Shown here one piece after another: positions 5,891 to 13,371 of a stretch of 23,354 nt of DNA (position 1 is the stretch's first letter; every line of letters starts with the position of its first letter). The position numbers and the translations under genes were made by a program. The notes under the pieces are model-generated. The model saw only the letters and a list, made by a program, of their open reading frames with translations. It did not search any database and was not told the origin of the DNA. Source of the stretch: an uncultured Pseudomonadota bacterium (lineage in GTDB: Bacteria > Pseudomonadota > Gammaproteobacteria > Burkholderiales > Rhodocyclaceae); assembly GCA_903939665.1 (NCBI GenBank), contig CAJAHZ010000315.1, positions 1 to 23,354 on the forward strand, given 5' to 3'.

Positions 5891-6205
5891 CTACTCCGGG
5901 GCGGCTACAGGCAGCGGTCTGCGCGTGTTGCGGCGACGGTCCAGCCACCAGGCGTAGGCTGGCAACAGCAGCGCCGATCCGGGCAGCAGCAGGAACAGGA
6001 GGTAGGGGGAGACGCGCGAGAGGATACGCATCTGGTGCAGCAGTTCGCGCTTTTCCTCGGGCGTCCAGATGCCGCCGTTCCGGTGCTTCATCAGGAGCGG
6101 CATGAGTCCGCGCATGCGGAGCAGATCGGCGACAAATTGTTTTGCCTGGTTTTTTTGTGCGGCCAGCATGCGCTTGAATGCTGTATCGTCCGGCGCTTTG
6201 CTCAT
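5891..6205 (-). CDS. Small membrane protein, fourth gene of yqj-like operon (weak LETM1-like C-terminus)
   Basis: A 104-aa protein starting MSKAPDDTAFKRM. The N-terminal half is basic and helical. Around residues 50-60 comes WTPEEKRELLHQM, then one hydrophobic hairpin-like segment SPYLLFLLLPGSALLLPAYAWWLDRRR. The pattern of a short helix followed by PxxLLLLPGxxLLLP loosely recalls the membrane-proximal part of LETM1 proteins, but this is only resemblance and I give no function. Start: ATG at 6205 overlaps the upstream stop (ATGA, 6202-6205); the longer frame to 6295 is rejected because it overlaps the upstream gene. It is probably translated with the yqj-like genes and resides in the inner membrane. 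Confidence 0.7.
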   Translation of the reverse strand: MSKAPDDTAFKRMLAAQKNQAKQFVADLLRMRGLMPLLMKHRNGGIWTPEEKRELLHQMRILSRVSPYLLFLLLPGSALLLPAYAWWLDRRRNTRRPLPVAAPE

Positions 6206-6522
6206 AAAGTGGCGCGTAGTTTCATGCTGGCGAAGCGTTCCTGCAGGGTTTGCCAGGTGCGCCAGACGACAAAGCCCCGCCGGGCCCAGCGCCACGCACG
6301 GCGAGGTTTCAGTGCAGCCAACAAGGCGACAGCGACAAGTACGATGCCGGGGTGTTGCTTGAGGTAAGCGGTCACTGTACGGACGCGGGCAATGGTGCGA
6401 TCCGCCGTCTGCAATGCGCCGCAGATCGGCTGTACTTCACTGCCTAGCGCTGCACGCTGGTAGGCGATGCGTTCGATCAGCCGACCGCGCCGGATAGCGA
6501 TGTCAATCAGTTCTTGGCTCAT
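6202..6522 (-). CDS. YqjK-like protein
   Basis: A 106-aa basic protein beginning MSQELIDIAIRRGRLIERIAYQR, the pattern of the YqjK family found next to yqjD and yqjE in enterobacteria. A single hydrophobic segment (KQHPGIVLVAVALLAALKP) sits near the middle, followed by an Arg/Trp-rich tail (RRAWRWARRGFVVWRTWQ). Function is unknown. ATG at 6522; the first 20 bases overlap the end of the yqjE-like gene, and the stop overlaps the next start, so the four genes look tightly co-translated. Confidence 0.7.
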   Translation of the reverse strand: MSQELIDIAIRRGRLIERIAYQRAALGSEVQPICGALQTADRTIARVRTVTAYLKQHPGIVLVAVALLAALKPRRAWRWARRGFVVWRTWQTLQERFASMKLRATL

Positions 6523-6937
6523 TGCGCGCAGCCGCCTTTAATTGGCGGAGGTCTTCTTCAAGTTCAGAAAGGCTGGATGCGAAGGGCTTTTCCCGGCGTT
6601 GCGAAGCACTTTTCAAGGCGCTGAAGAAAACGAGGCCGAGCAACAGAAACAGGCCGGCAAAGCCGCCAACGATGGCGACTTTGTTGTCCCAGAACAATAG
6701 AGAGAGCAAGGCGACGAAAAGCAGAACGCCAATGCCAAGGCAGAACACCATCGCTTCTGCCAGTAACAGAAGACGGATGGCGCGCAGCTTCTCTTCCTCG
6801 AATTCATTGCCGAGGAGTTCAAGCCGCGTACGGCCTGTCGCGAGCAGGGTTGCGCTGACGTTTTTCAGGGCGGTGAACAGGCCGGTGTTCTGGCTAGTGC
6901 TCAGGCCGGCGCTCTCACCGCCTTGAGGCTTGCTCAT
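6503..6937 (-). CDS. YqjE-like phage-holin-family (PF07332) membrane protein
   Basis: A 144-aa inner-membrane protein. After a soluble leader with LFTALKNVSATLLATGRTRLELLGNEFEEEK come two transmembrane helices (LLLLAEAMVFCLGIGVLLFVALLSLLFW and VAIVGGFAGLFLLLGLVFFSAL). A charged C-terminal coiled segment (SSLSELEEDLRQLKAAA) follows. This is the layout of the YqjE/Actinobacterial Holin-X family. Despite the family name there is no evidence of lysis function here; E. coli YqjE accompanies the ribosome-anchoring membrane protein YqjD. The ATG at 6937 lies 15 bases after the stop of the DUF883 gene. Confidence 0.82.
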   Translation of the reverse strand: MSKPQGGESAGLSTSQNTGLFTALKNVSATLLATGRTRLELLGNEFEEEKLRAIRLLLLAEAMVFCLGIGVLLFVALLSLLFWDNKVAIVGGFAGLFLLLGLVFFSALKSASQRREKPFASSLSELEEDLRQLKAAARNEPRTD

Positions 6938-6952
6938 GCAGCGCGCAGTCGT

Positions 6953-7273
6953 TTAGCGGCGACCGATGATGATGCCGAGCAGCAGACCGACGCCAGCCGA
7001 AATGCCGACAGCGCGCCAGGGGTTTTCATGCACGAAGTCGTCGGTTGCACGCGCAGCGGCTTTGGTCTTGTCTAGCAGCGCGGCTTCGGCATCGGCGATA
7101 CGGATCTTGGCATCACGCAGGCGGTCCTGGATGCGCTCGCGCAACTCGCCAACCTTTTCGCCAGCGACGCTGGCAGTGGCGCGCAGGATTTCCTCGGCGT
7201 CGGCGACGACAATTTTCATGTCGGAGACGAGTTTTTCCTTGTTGACGGCGGACAGATCGGTGGATTCAGACAT
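6953..7273 (-). CDS. YqjD/ElaB family (DUF883) membrane-anchored protein
   Basis: A 106-aa protein beginning MSESTDLSAVNKEKLVSDMKIVVADAEEIL, with a long amphipathic helix and a C-terminal anchor (NPWRAVGISAGVGLLLGIIIGRR) ending in the GRR typical of DUF883. In E. coli, YqjD and ElaB tether ribosomes to the inner membrane in stationary phase; that role is inferred. ATG at 7273 has GAGG about 8 nt upstream; the longer frame to 7378 is rejected because it has no homologous residues. First gene of a four-gene minus-strand operon. In the 114-base gap upstream a weak promoter may exist (TTGATC and GATAAT on the minus strand, 15-nt spacing, 7352-7378). Confidence 0.85.
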   Translation of the reverse strand: MSESTDLSAVNKEKLVSDMKIVVADAEEILRATASVAGEKVGELRERIQDRLRDAKIRIADAEAALLDKTKAAARATDDFVHENPWRAVGISAGVGLLLGIIIGRR

Positions 7274-7387
7274 GGCAAACCTCGCGGTAAAGAGTAAGGA
7301 AGGGGAGCTTGTGGCGCAGCGCTTGGGATAGTTTTGAACCAGTACGTTCAGATTATCGAATTTGCAGGCATAGATCAATCTGAAGAT

Positions 7388-8170
7388 TCATGGTGCATAG
7401 TCATAGTCGATGCAAAGCGGGGCGTGATCGGAGAAGCGCTGCTCCTTGTAAACCGAGGTTTTTCGTGCTGTGCCCGCGAGTGCCGGGGTGGCCAGCTGAT
7501 AGTCGAGTCGCCAGCCGACGTTATTGGCCCAGGCCTGACCGCGGTTTGACCACCACGTGTAACACGCTTCGCTCGCTTCCGGATTCAGTTCGCGGTAAAC
7601 GTCGCGCCAGTTGCCTTCGGCCAGCAAGCGGCTTACCCAAGCGCGCTCTTCGGGCAGAAAACCGGAGTTTTTCCGGTTGCTTTTCCAGTTTTTCAGGTCG
7701 ATTTCCTGGTGTGCAATGTTCCAGTCGCCGCAGACAGCAATCTCTCTGCCGCTACGGGCCAGTTCGATGAGGTGCGGATAAAACACGTCCATGAAACGAA
7801 ACTTGGCTTCCTGTCGCTCTGGTGAGCTCGAGCCTGAGGGCAGATACAGGGAAATCACCGAGAGATTGCCAAAGTCAGCGCGCAAATAACGTCCCTCTGC
7901 GTCAAATTCGTGATTGCCCAGGCCCTCGATTACCGCGTCTGGTTTATTTCGGCACCATAGACCGACACCGCTGTAGCCCTTTTTCTCGGCGCAATGGTAG
8001 TAGGCGTGCAGGCCGTCCGGTCGCTGCATTTCTTCGTTGAGGTCGGCGTGTTGTGCCTTTAGCTCCTGCAGGCAAACAACATCGGCCTGCTGTGCCGCCG
8101 TCCATGCCAGTACGCCCTTGCTCCATGCTGAGCGAATGCCGTTGAGATTTAGAGTGATGATGCGTAACAT
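7388..8170 (-). CDS. xth: Exodeoxyribonuclease III
   Basis: A 260-aa AP endonuclease/3'-5' exonuclease of the endonuclease-exonuclease-phosphatase fold, acting in base-excision repair. Metal and catalytic motifs are LNLNG (7-11), QELK with Glu36, GDWNIAH (148-154), WRLDYQLAT (220-228) and the terminal SDHAPL (247-252). Length and motif order fit the Neisseria/betaproteobacterial ExoIII type. Start: ATG at 8170, which gives MLRIITLNLNG as in homologs; the upstream frame to 8203 is not conserved. It diverges from pyrE with only about 40 bases between starts, so the two promoters must overlap the coding starts or sit back to back. Downstream it is followed by the DUF883 operon in the same direction. 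Confidence 0.95.
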   Translation of the reverse strand: MLRIITLNLNGIRSAWSKGVLAWTAAQQADVVCLQELKAQHADLNEEMQRPDGLHAYYHCAEKKGYSGVGLWCRNKPDAVIEGLGNHEFDAEGRYLRADFGNLSVISLYLPSGSSSPERQEAKFRFMDVFYPHLIELARSGREIAVCGDWNIAHQEIDLKNWKSNRKNSGFLPEERAWVSRLLAEGNWRDVYRELNPEASEACYTWWSNRGQAWANNVGWRLDYQLATPALAGTARKTSVYKEQRFSDHAPLCIDYDYAP

Positions 8171-8211
8171 ACAGAATCCGTAAAAAGAACGGCGTCGATA
8201 CAATGGTGGTT

Positions 8212-8859
8212 ATGGATTTTCGTCAGGACTTCATCGAATTCGCGGTTGCCCGGAATGTGCTGCGTTTTGGCGAGTTCAAAACCAAGGCTGGCCGCTTGTC
8301 GCCTTACTTTTTTAACGCCGGATTATTCAACGATGGCGAGTCACTTGACCGGCTGGCGCAATTTTACGCCAAGGCGATCAGCGCCAGCGGAATCGCTGCA
8401 GATATGTTGTTCGGCCCCGCCTATAAGGGCATTCCCCTGGCTGCCGTGACGGCCGTGGCTTTGGCGCGCGACGGACGTAATCTGCCGTTTTCCTATAACC
8501 GCAAGGAAGCCAAGGATCATGGCGAAGGCGGCACGATCGTCGGCGCGCCGCTGGCAGGCCGCGTCCTGATCATTGATGACGTGATTTCTGCGGGGACTTC
8601 GGTTCGCGAGTCGGTTGAGTTTATTCGCGCCGCTGGCGCCACGCCGGCCGGCGTCGTCATTGCGCTGGATCGCATGGAGCGTGGCAGCGGAGACTTGTCG
8701 GCGGTGCAGGAAGTTCAGCGTGACTACGCGATGCCGGTCGTTGCCGTCGCCTGCCTGGATGACTTGATGGCTTTCCTTCAAAAGCGTCCGGATTTCAAGA
8801 AGAACGAGGCGGCAGTTGCGTGCTATCGTGAGGAGTATGGGGTTGCGCACAACGGTTAA
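8212..8859 (+). CDS. pyrE: Orotate phosphoribosyltransferase
   Basis: Converts orotate and PRPP to orotidine monophosphate in pyrimidine synthesis. The 215-aa cytoplasmic protein shows FGEFKTKAGRLSPYFFNAG, the KEAKDHGEGG catalytic loop and the PRPP-binding motif VLIIDDVISAGTS (118-130). I prefer the ATG at 8212 (MDFRQDF); an in-frame ATG at 8203 would add three residues. There is no Shine-Dalgarno site in the classical position. TACAAT at 8199-8204 could be a -10 box, which would make the transcript start almost at the ATG. The end overlaps the start of the next gene, suggesting co-transcription. Confidence 0.95.
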   Translation: MDFRQDFIEFAVARNVLRFGEFKTKAGRLSPYFFNAGLFNDGESLDRLAQFYAKAISASGIAADMLFGPAYKGIPLAAVTAVALARDGRNLPFSYNRKEAKDHGEGGTIVGAPLAGRVLIIDDVISAGTSVRESVEFIRAAGATPAGVVIALDRMERGSGDLSAVQEVQRDYAMPVVAVACLDDLMAFLQKRPDFKKNEAAVACYREEYGVAHNG

Positions 8860-9469
8860 CTTGATCCTGCTGTGGCTGGCGCTTTCTGGCGTCGGCTCGG
8901 CTGCGGCTGCCGGTCAGTTTTTTTGCTGTACCGACGAGCATGGCAAGCAGGTGTGTGGCGACATTCTTCCGCAGGCTTGCTACGGGCGGGCCTATCGTGA
9001 ACTTGGCAGTTCAGGTCGCACCGTGCGCAATATTGAAGCGCCGCTGACTGCCGAGCAACGCGCTCAGCGCGCCGCCGAGGATGAGCGGCGCAAGGAGCAT
9101 GAGGCTGCACTCAAGGAGCAGAAACTTAAGGATCAGGCCTTGCTCGATACCTATGGCACGGAGAAGGATCTTGAAACCTTGCGCCGTCGTGCCGAGCAGG
9201 ACGTGACTTCCTCGATCAAGGCGGCGGAAGAGAAAATTGCCGAGGCGCAGAAGCAACGCAAGAAATTTTCGGACGAGGCCGAGTTCTACAAGAAAAAACA
9301 ATTGCCGGCATCGGTCGACAAGGGGCTGCGCGATGCTGATGCCGAGATCGAGGCGCTGATGTCGGTCATCGCTTCGAAGAAAAAGGATATGGAAGCCATC
9401 CGGATCAAGTTTGACGAGGATCGGCGTCGTTTTCGCGAGCTAACGCGGCGCACACCGGCTACCCAGTGA
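8837..9469 (+). CDS. Secreted coiled-coil protein with cysteine-rich N-terminal segment
   Basis: A 210-aa protein I do not recognise. Residues 1-26 form a signal peptide (hydrophobic TVNLILLWLALSGVGSAAAA), so it is probably periplasmic. Next comes a short motif FFCCTDEHGKQVCGDILPQAC with four Cys (30, 31, 40, 48), which recalls the DUF4124-type pattern of a cofactor-less beta unit (YxWxDxxGxxxY) but is not a clear match. Residues about 70-205 are highly charged and helical, predicted coiled coil (AAEEKIAEAQKQRKKF, KKKDMEAIRIKFDEDRRRF). Start: AGGAG (8831-8835) lies only one base before ATG 8837 but at ideal 7-nt spacing to TTG 8843, so the true start may be TTG 8843. Overlaps the pyrE end by 17-23 nt. 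Confidence 0.8.
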   Translation: MGLRTTVNLILLWLALSGVGSAAAAGQFFCCTDEHGKQVCGDILPQACYGRAYRELGSSGRTVRNIEAPLTAEQRAQRAAEDERRKEHEAALKEQKLKDQALLDTYGTEKDLETLRRRAEQDVTSSIKAAEEKIAEAQKQRKKFSDEAEFYKKKQLPASVDKGLRDADAEIEALMSVIASKKKDMEAIRIKFDEDRRRFRELTRRTPATQ

Positions 9470-9497
9470 TAGTCGACCGCTCCGAGCGGGCTGACGC

Positions 9498-10952
9498 TTA
9501 TTCTCCGAGTTTCTTGCGCAGCAGATCGTTCACCTGCTGCGGATTGGCCTTGCCCTTGGCGGCCTTCATCGCCTGACCAACGAGCGCATTGAACGCTTTT
9601 TCCTTGCCGGCCTTGAATTCGGCAACCATCGCCGGGTTGGCGGTGAGCACTTCATCGATCATCGTCTCGATTGCACCGCTGTCCGTTATCTGCTTCAGCC
9701 CCTGTTTTTCGATGATTTCGTCTGCCGAACGTCCTTCGCCGTTCCACAATGCCTCGAATATTTTTTTGGCGATATTGTTGGAGATCGTGTTGTCGGCGAT
9801 TCGCGCGACCAGTCCGCCAAGTTGCGTTGCGGATACCGGCGATTCGCTGATTTCCCGGTCTTCCTTGTTCAGACGCGCCGCCAGATCAACCGTAACCCAG
9901 TTGGCGCAGGGCTTGGCGCTTGCTTTTCCGGCAGCTGCGACGGCGGTTTCGTAATAGTCGGCGAAATCCAGTGAGGCGGTTAGCGCTGCTGCATCGTAGG
10001 CGGATAGCGCGTAGTCCGTAACAAAGCGATCGCGCTTGGCGACCGGCAGTTCGGGCATCGCGGCTCTGCTGCGTTCGATCCAGTCCTGGTCGATGATCAG
10101 TGGTAGCAGGTCGGGATCGGGGAAATAACGGTAATCATGAGCATCTTCCTTGCTGCGCATGGCGCGCGTCTCGCCAGAGGCGGGGTCGAAGAGCACGGTT
10201 GCCTGTTCGATGCGTCCGCCGTCTTCGATCGTGGCAATCTGCCACTGGACTTCATAGTCGATGGCTTGCTGCATGAAGCGGAAGGAGTTCAGGTTCTTGA
10301 TCTCGCGCCGCGTGCCGAACTCCTTCTGACCAACCGGGCGGACAGAGACGTTCGCATCGCAACGGAAGGAGCCTTCCTGCATATTGCCGTCGCAGATGCC
10401 GATCCAGCGCACCAGCGCATGCAGCGCCTTGGCGTAGGCGACGGCCTCGGCGGAAGATCGCATGTCGGGTTCCGTGACGATTTCGAGCAGCGGCGTTCCG
10501 GCGCGGTTCAGGTCGATACCGGTTTTGCCTTGAAAATCCTCGTGCAGCGATTTTCCGGCATCTTCTTCAAGGTGGGCGCGAGTCAGGTTGACCGTTTTTT
10601 CGACGGCTTTGTCACCCTGCCCGACCTGAATGACGAGTTGGCCGCCAACGACCACCGGCAACTCGAACTGGCTGATCTGATAGCCCTTCGGCAGGTCCGG
10701 ATAGAAATAATTCTTGCGTGCAAAAACCGATTTTTGTGCAACGGTGGCACCGACCGCCAATCCGAAACGGATCGCACATTCGACGGCGGCTTTGTTGAGT
10801 ACCGGCAGCACGCCGGGCAGCGCAATATCGACCGCACTGGCCTGCACATTGGGCTCGGCGCCAAAGGCGGTCGAGCTGCCGGAGAAAATCTTGGATTGCG
10901 TCGCGAGTTGCGCGTGCGTCTCGATGCCGATGACGACTTCCCACTGTTTCAT
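9498..10952 (-). CDS. gatB: Asp/Glu-tRNA(Asn/Gln) amidotransferase subunit B
   Basis: A 484-aa kinase/tRNA-binding subunit of GatCAB, which amidates mischarged Glu-tRNA(Gln) and Asp-tRNA(Asn). Signature stretches are VVIGIETHAQL at the start, NYFYPDLPKGYQISQFE, HLEEDAGKS, DLNRAGTPLLEIVTEPD and SFRCDANVSVRP. The C-terminal helical/YqeY-like region (NTISNNIAKKIFEALW and a Lys-rich end) binds tRNA. Full length. The ATG at 10952 is 17 bases after the lipoprotein gene. It converges on the coiled-coil gene, where a short CCGCT-CCG-AGCGG hairpin (9477-9489) without a T tract separates them. Confidence 0.97.
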   Translation of the reverse strand: MKQWEVVIGIETHAQLATQSKIFSGSSTAFGAEPNVQASAVDIALPGVLPVLNKAAVECAIRFGLAVGATVAQKSVFARKNYFYPDLPKGYQISQFELPVVVGGQLVIQVGQGDKAVEKTVNLTRAHLEEDAGKSLHEDFQGKTGIDLNRAGTPLLEIVTEPDMRSSAEAVAYAKALHALVRWIGICDGNMQEGSFRCDANVSVRPVGQKEFGTRREIKNLNSFRFMQQAIDYEVQWQIATIEDGGRIEQATVLFDPASGETRAMRSKEDAHDYRYFPDPDLLPLIIDQDWIERSRAAMPELPVAKRDRFVTDYALSAYDAAALTASLDFADYYETAVAAAGKASAKPCANWVTVDLAARLNKEDREISESPVSATQLGGLVARIADNTISNNIAKKIFEALWNGEGRSADEIIEKQGLKQITDSGAIETMIDEVLTANPAMVAEFKAGKEKAFNALVGQAMKAAKGKANPQQVNDLLRKKLGE

Positions 10953-10969
10953 TGTCTCTTACTCACTCT

Positions 10970-11506
10970 TCAAGAACAGCGACCGTTCCGGGTATCCACC
11001 AGGATCGGCCAGAGATAGCTGAAAGAATCACCGCTGCACTGCGTTTGGCAGCCAGTAAAGGCCACCGTAACACTCTTCTCCCGCCCCAATTCCTGCGCCC
11101 ACATGCGCACCGAGCAGCCGCTAACGGGGTCGGCGAGCATTACCGTCGGCAAGCTGCCGGTCTGCTGGAAGTTTTTCATGTCGAAGCGGCAGATGCCCTG
11201 CTTCGGAATATTCACTTCGGCGGTAAAGCGCTGAACTTCGGCGTTTTTCACCTGCAGATCCATCTTCCCGCGCGTTCCGATAGCGTCGCGGAATGCGCAT
11301 TTGGTACGCACATTCAGCGCCTGATCCGGCATCGGCTTGAGCGTTCGATTGAGCAAGTGCTTGAGCGGCTGCGACTCGATGCGCTCAGGCGCTGGCGTGA
11401 TGACTGCAACCGGCTCTGGCACCGGCGCAGGCGGCTCGGGTAAAGGCGTCGGCGTCGTGCAGGCGCCGAGCAAGAGGATCAGCGTTGCCGCGCAAATCGA
11501 CCGCAT
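10970..11506 (-). CDS. Putative lipoprotein between gatA and gatB
   Basis: A 178-aa protein with a lipoprotein signal peptide (MRSICAATLILLLGAC, lipobox LGAC with Cys16) and a Pro-rich linker of about 25 residues (TPTPLPEPPAPVPEPV). A C-terminal globular part of about 125 residues carries at least six cysteines (TKCAFRD, GICRFDM, SGCSVRM, GCQTQCSGD, GRCS), likely in disulfides. No family is recognised. Lacking Asp at +2 (Thr follows Cys), it would be sorted to the outer membrane. It sits in the gat operon with gaps of 10 and 17 bases, so it is co-transcribed, although nothing suggests a role in tRNA amidation. Confidence 0.8.
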   Translation of the reverse strand: MRSICAATLILLLGACTTPTPLPEPPAPVPEPVAVITPAPERIESQPLKHLLNRTLKPMPDQALNVRTKCAFRDAIGTRGKMDLQVKNAEVQRFTAEVNIPKQGICRFDMKNFQQTGSLPTVMLADPVSGCSVRMWAQELGREKSVTVAFTGCQTQCSGDSFSYLWPILVDTRNGRCS

Positions 11507-11516
11507 GCATTGAACC

Positions 11517-12986
11517 TCAGGCCAGCTCAGCCGGATGCTGCAGATGCCAGCCGGTCACCTGTTGATAGCGATGCGCCACGTTGAGTAACCGCGCCTCGTC
11601 GAAATAATCGCCGATCAATTGCAGTCCGGCAGGCAGACCTTGGGCCAGGCCGCAGGGAATTGACATGCCCGGCAGGCCGGCAAGGTTTACGGCAATGGTA
11701 TAGATGTCGGAAAGGTACATCTGCACCGGGTCAGCGGCCTTTTCGCCGAGCTTGAAAGCGGTGCTCGGGCTGGTCGGCCCCATGATCACGTCGCATTGCT
11801 TGAAAGCGGCAACGAAATCGTTGGCGATCAGTCGGCGAATGCGCTGCGCCTGCAGGTAATAGGCGTCGTAATAACCGTGCGACAGCACATAGGCGCCGAT
11901 CAGAATGCGGCGCTTGACCTCGGCGCCAAAACCCTGCGCGCGACTTTTGCTGTACATGTCGTTGAGGTCGCTGTAGTTCGGCGCACGGTAGCCGTAGCGT
12001 ACCCCGTCGAAGCGCGACAGATTGGAACTGGCCTCGGCCGGAGCGATCACGTAGTAGGCCGGAACCGAGAGTTTCATGTTTGGCAGGCTGATGTCGACTG
12101 TCTCGGCGCCCAGTTTTCGGTATTCGGCAAGCGCTGCCTCGACGAGTTGCATGACTTCGGGAGTGCAGCCCTCGCCGAAGAACTCCCTCGGCAGGCCGAT
12201 TTTCAGGCCGGCGAGTGGCTTGTTGCCGACATCGGTACGCAGTTCTGCGCAGTAGTCTTCAGTGGGGCGATCAAGGCTGGTTGAATCGCGTTCGTCGAAG
12301 CCGGCCATGGCGTTGAGCATCAGCGCACAGTCTTCGGCAGAGCGCGCCATCGGGCCGGCCTGGTCAAGCGACGAGGCGAAAGCGATCATGCCGTAGCGCG
12401 AAACGACGCCGTAGGTTGGCTTGAGGCCGGTCAGGTTGCACAGTGCTGCCGGCTGGCGGATCGATCCGCCCGTATCGGTGCCGGTCGCGGCCGGGGCGAG
12501 CAGAGCGGCCACTGCGGCGGCCGAGCCGCCGGATGAGCCGCCGGGAACGCGGCTGATATCCCACGGGTTTTTCACCGGGCCAAAGAATGAGCTTTCGTTT
12601 GACGAACCCATGGCGAATTCATCCATGTTCGTCTTGCCGATGTTTACGGCGCCGGCCGCGTCAAATTTGGCGATCACCGTGGCGTCGTAAGGGCTGGTGA
12701 AGTTGCCGAGCATCTTCGAGCCGCAGGTCGTTCGCCAGCCTTTGGCGCAGAAAATATCCTTCTGCGCAAAGGGGATTCCGGTCAGTGGGCAGCCTTTGCC
12801 AGCGGCCAGCCGTTGATCGGCAGCGCGTGCCTGGGCCAGACTTTTTTCGGCATCAACCGTGATGAAAGCGTTGAGTTGTGGATTGAGGCGGGCGATGCGG
12901 TCAAGGTAGAGCTGCGTCAGTTCGACGCTCGAAATCTCCTTGCCGGCCAGTGCCTGCGCCAGCGCGCTCAGGTTGCGTGTGATCAT
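11517..12986 (-). CDS. gatA: Asp/Glu-tRNA(Asn/Gln) amidotransferase subunit A
   Basis: A 489-aa amidase-signature subunit that hydrolyses glutamine and supplies ammonia to GatB. The Ser-cisSer-Lys triad is intact: Lys76 in GIPFAQKDIF, the GGSSGGSAAAVAA signature with cis-Ser151, and nucleophile Ser175 in TDTGGSIRQPA. These are offset by three from the Staphylococcus aureus numbering, as I recall it. Full length. ATG at 12986 overlaps the gatC stop by 4 nt (ATGA). A possible partner for misacylated Asn- and Gln-tRNA; whether this organism also has AsnRS or GlnRS cannot be seen here. Confidence 0.98.
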   Translation of the reverse strand: MITRNLSALAQALAGKEISSVELTQLYLDRIARLNPQLNAFITVDAEKSLAQARAADQRLAAGKGCPLTGIPFAQKDIFCAKGWRTTCGSKMLGNFTSPYDATVIAKFDAAGAVNIGKTNMDEFAMGSSNESSFFGPVKNPWDISRVPGGSSGGSAAAVAALLAPAATGTDTGGSIRQPAALCNLTGLKPTYGVVSRYGMIAFASSLDQAGPMARSAEDCALMLNAMAGFDERDSTSLDRPTEDYCAELRTDVGNKPLAGLKIGLPREFFGEGCTPEVMQLVEAALAEYRKLGAETVDISLPNMKLSVPAYYVIAPAEASSNLSRFDGVRYGYRAPNYSDLNDMYSKSRAQGFGAEVKRRILIGAYVLSHGYYDAYYLQAQRIRRLIANDFVAAFKQCDVIMGPTSPSTAFKLGEKAADPVQMYLSDIYTIAVNLAGLPGMSIPCGLAQGLPAGLQLIGDYFDEARLLNVAHRYQQVTGWHLQHPAELA

Positions 12987-13270
12987 TCGATTACCTGCGG
13001 CACGAGGTAAAGACCGCCTTCGGTCTCCGGCGCGACGGCTTGGAAGGCGGCGCGCTGATCGGTCTCGGTCACGCGGTCTTCGCGCAAGCGTTGCGCAAGA
13101 TCCTGCGCATGTGCCATCGGCGTGATGCCTGCTGTGTCGACAGCCTGCATTTCCTCAATCAGGGCGAAAATTCCGGTCAGGTGGCCGAGCGTGCTTTGTG
13201 CCTCGGCGTCGCTGATTTCGATTCGGGCAAGGTGGGCAACGCGCCGGACTTGTTCCAGGGTGAGCGACAT
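12983..13270 (-). CDS. gatC: Asp/Glu-tRNA(Asn/Gln) amidotransferase subunit C
   Basis: A 95-aa small subunit that wraps around the GatA-GatB interface and stabilises it. Recognised from MSLTLEQVRRVAHLARIEISDAE, the helical LTGIFALIEEMQAVDT and the end PMAHAQDLAQRLREDRVTE. First gene of the gat operon, starting at ATG 13270 after GGAACA-type weak upstream sequence. The promoter would lie in the AT-rich interval shared with mreB. Confidence 0.93.
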   Translation of the reverse strand: MSLTLEQVRRVAHLARIEISDAEAQSTLGHLTGIFALIEEMQAVDTAGITPMAHAQDLAQRLREDRVTETDQRAAFQAVAPETEGGLYLVPQVIE

Positions 13271-13291
13271 GGCGATGAAATCAGTAAGATA

Positions 13292-13320
13292 TTAATTTAG
13301 GGAGCCATATAAGGTATCAT
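13292..13320 (+). promoter_or_regulatory. AT-rich divergent promoter region, gatC (minus) and mreB (plus)
   Basis: Only 101 bases separate the gatC and mreB starts, and an AT-rich core spans about 13280-13326. For mreB a TATCAT (13315-13320, 5 of 6 to -10) stands 17 bases after TTAATT (13292-13297, weak -35). For gatC the minus strand offers TTATAT and TAATAT hexamers but no clear -35. The mreB leader would be about 45 bases long with no strong Shine-Dalgarno. Confidence 0.45.
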
Positions 13321-13371
13321 AAATGCTTTACCCGCCGCAGCCCCAGCGGAGCTTTCACGGATTTTTTCAGC

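Noticed and set aside
10137..11018. Plus-strand 293-residue frame across gatB
   Set aside because: Antisense to the well-supported gatB and the lipoprotein gene, with no recognisable domain.
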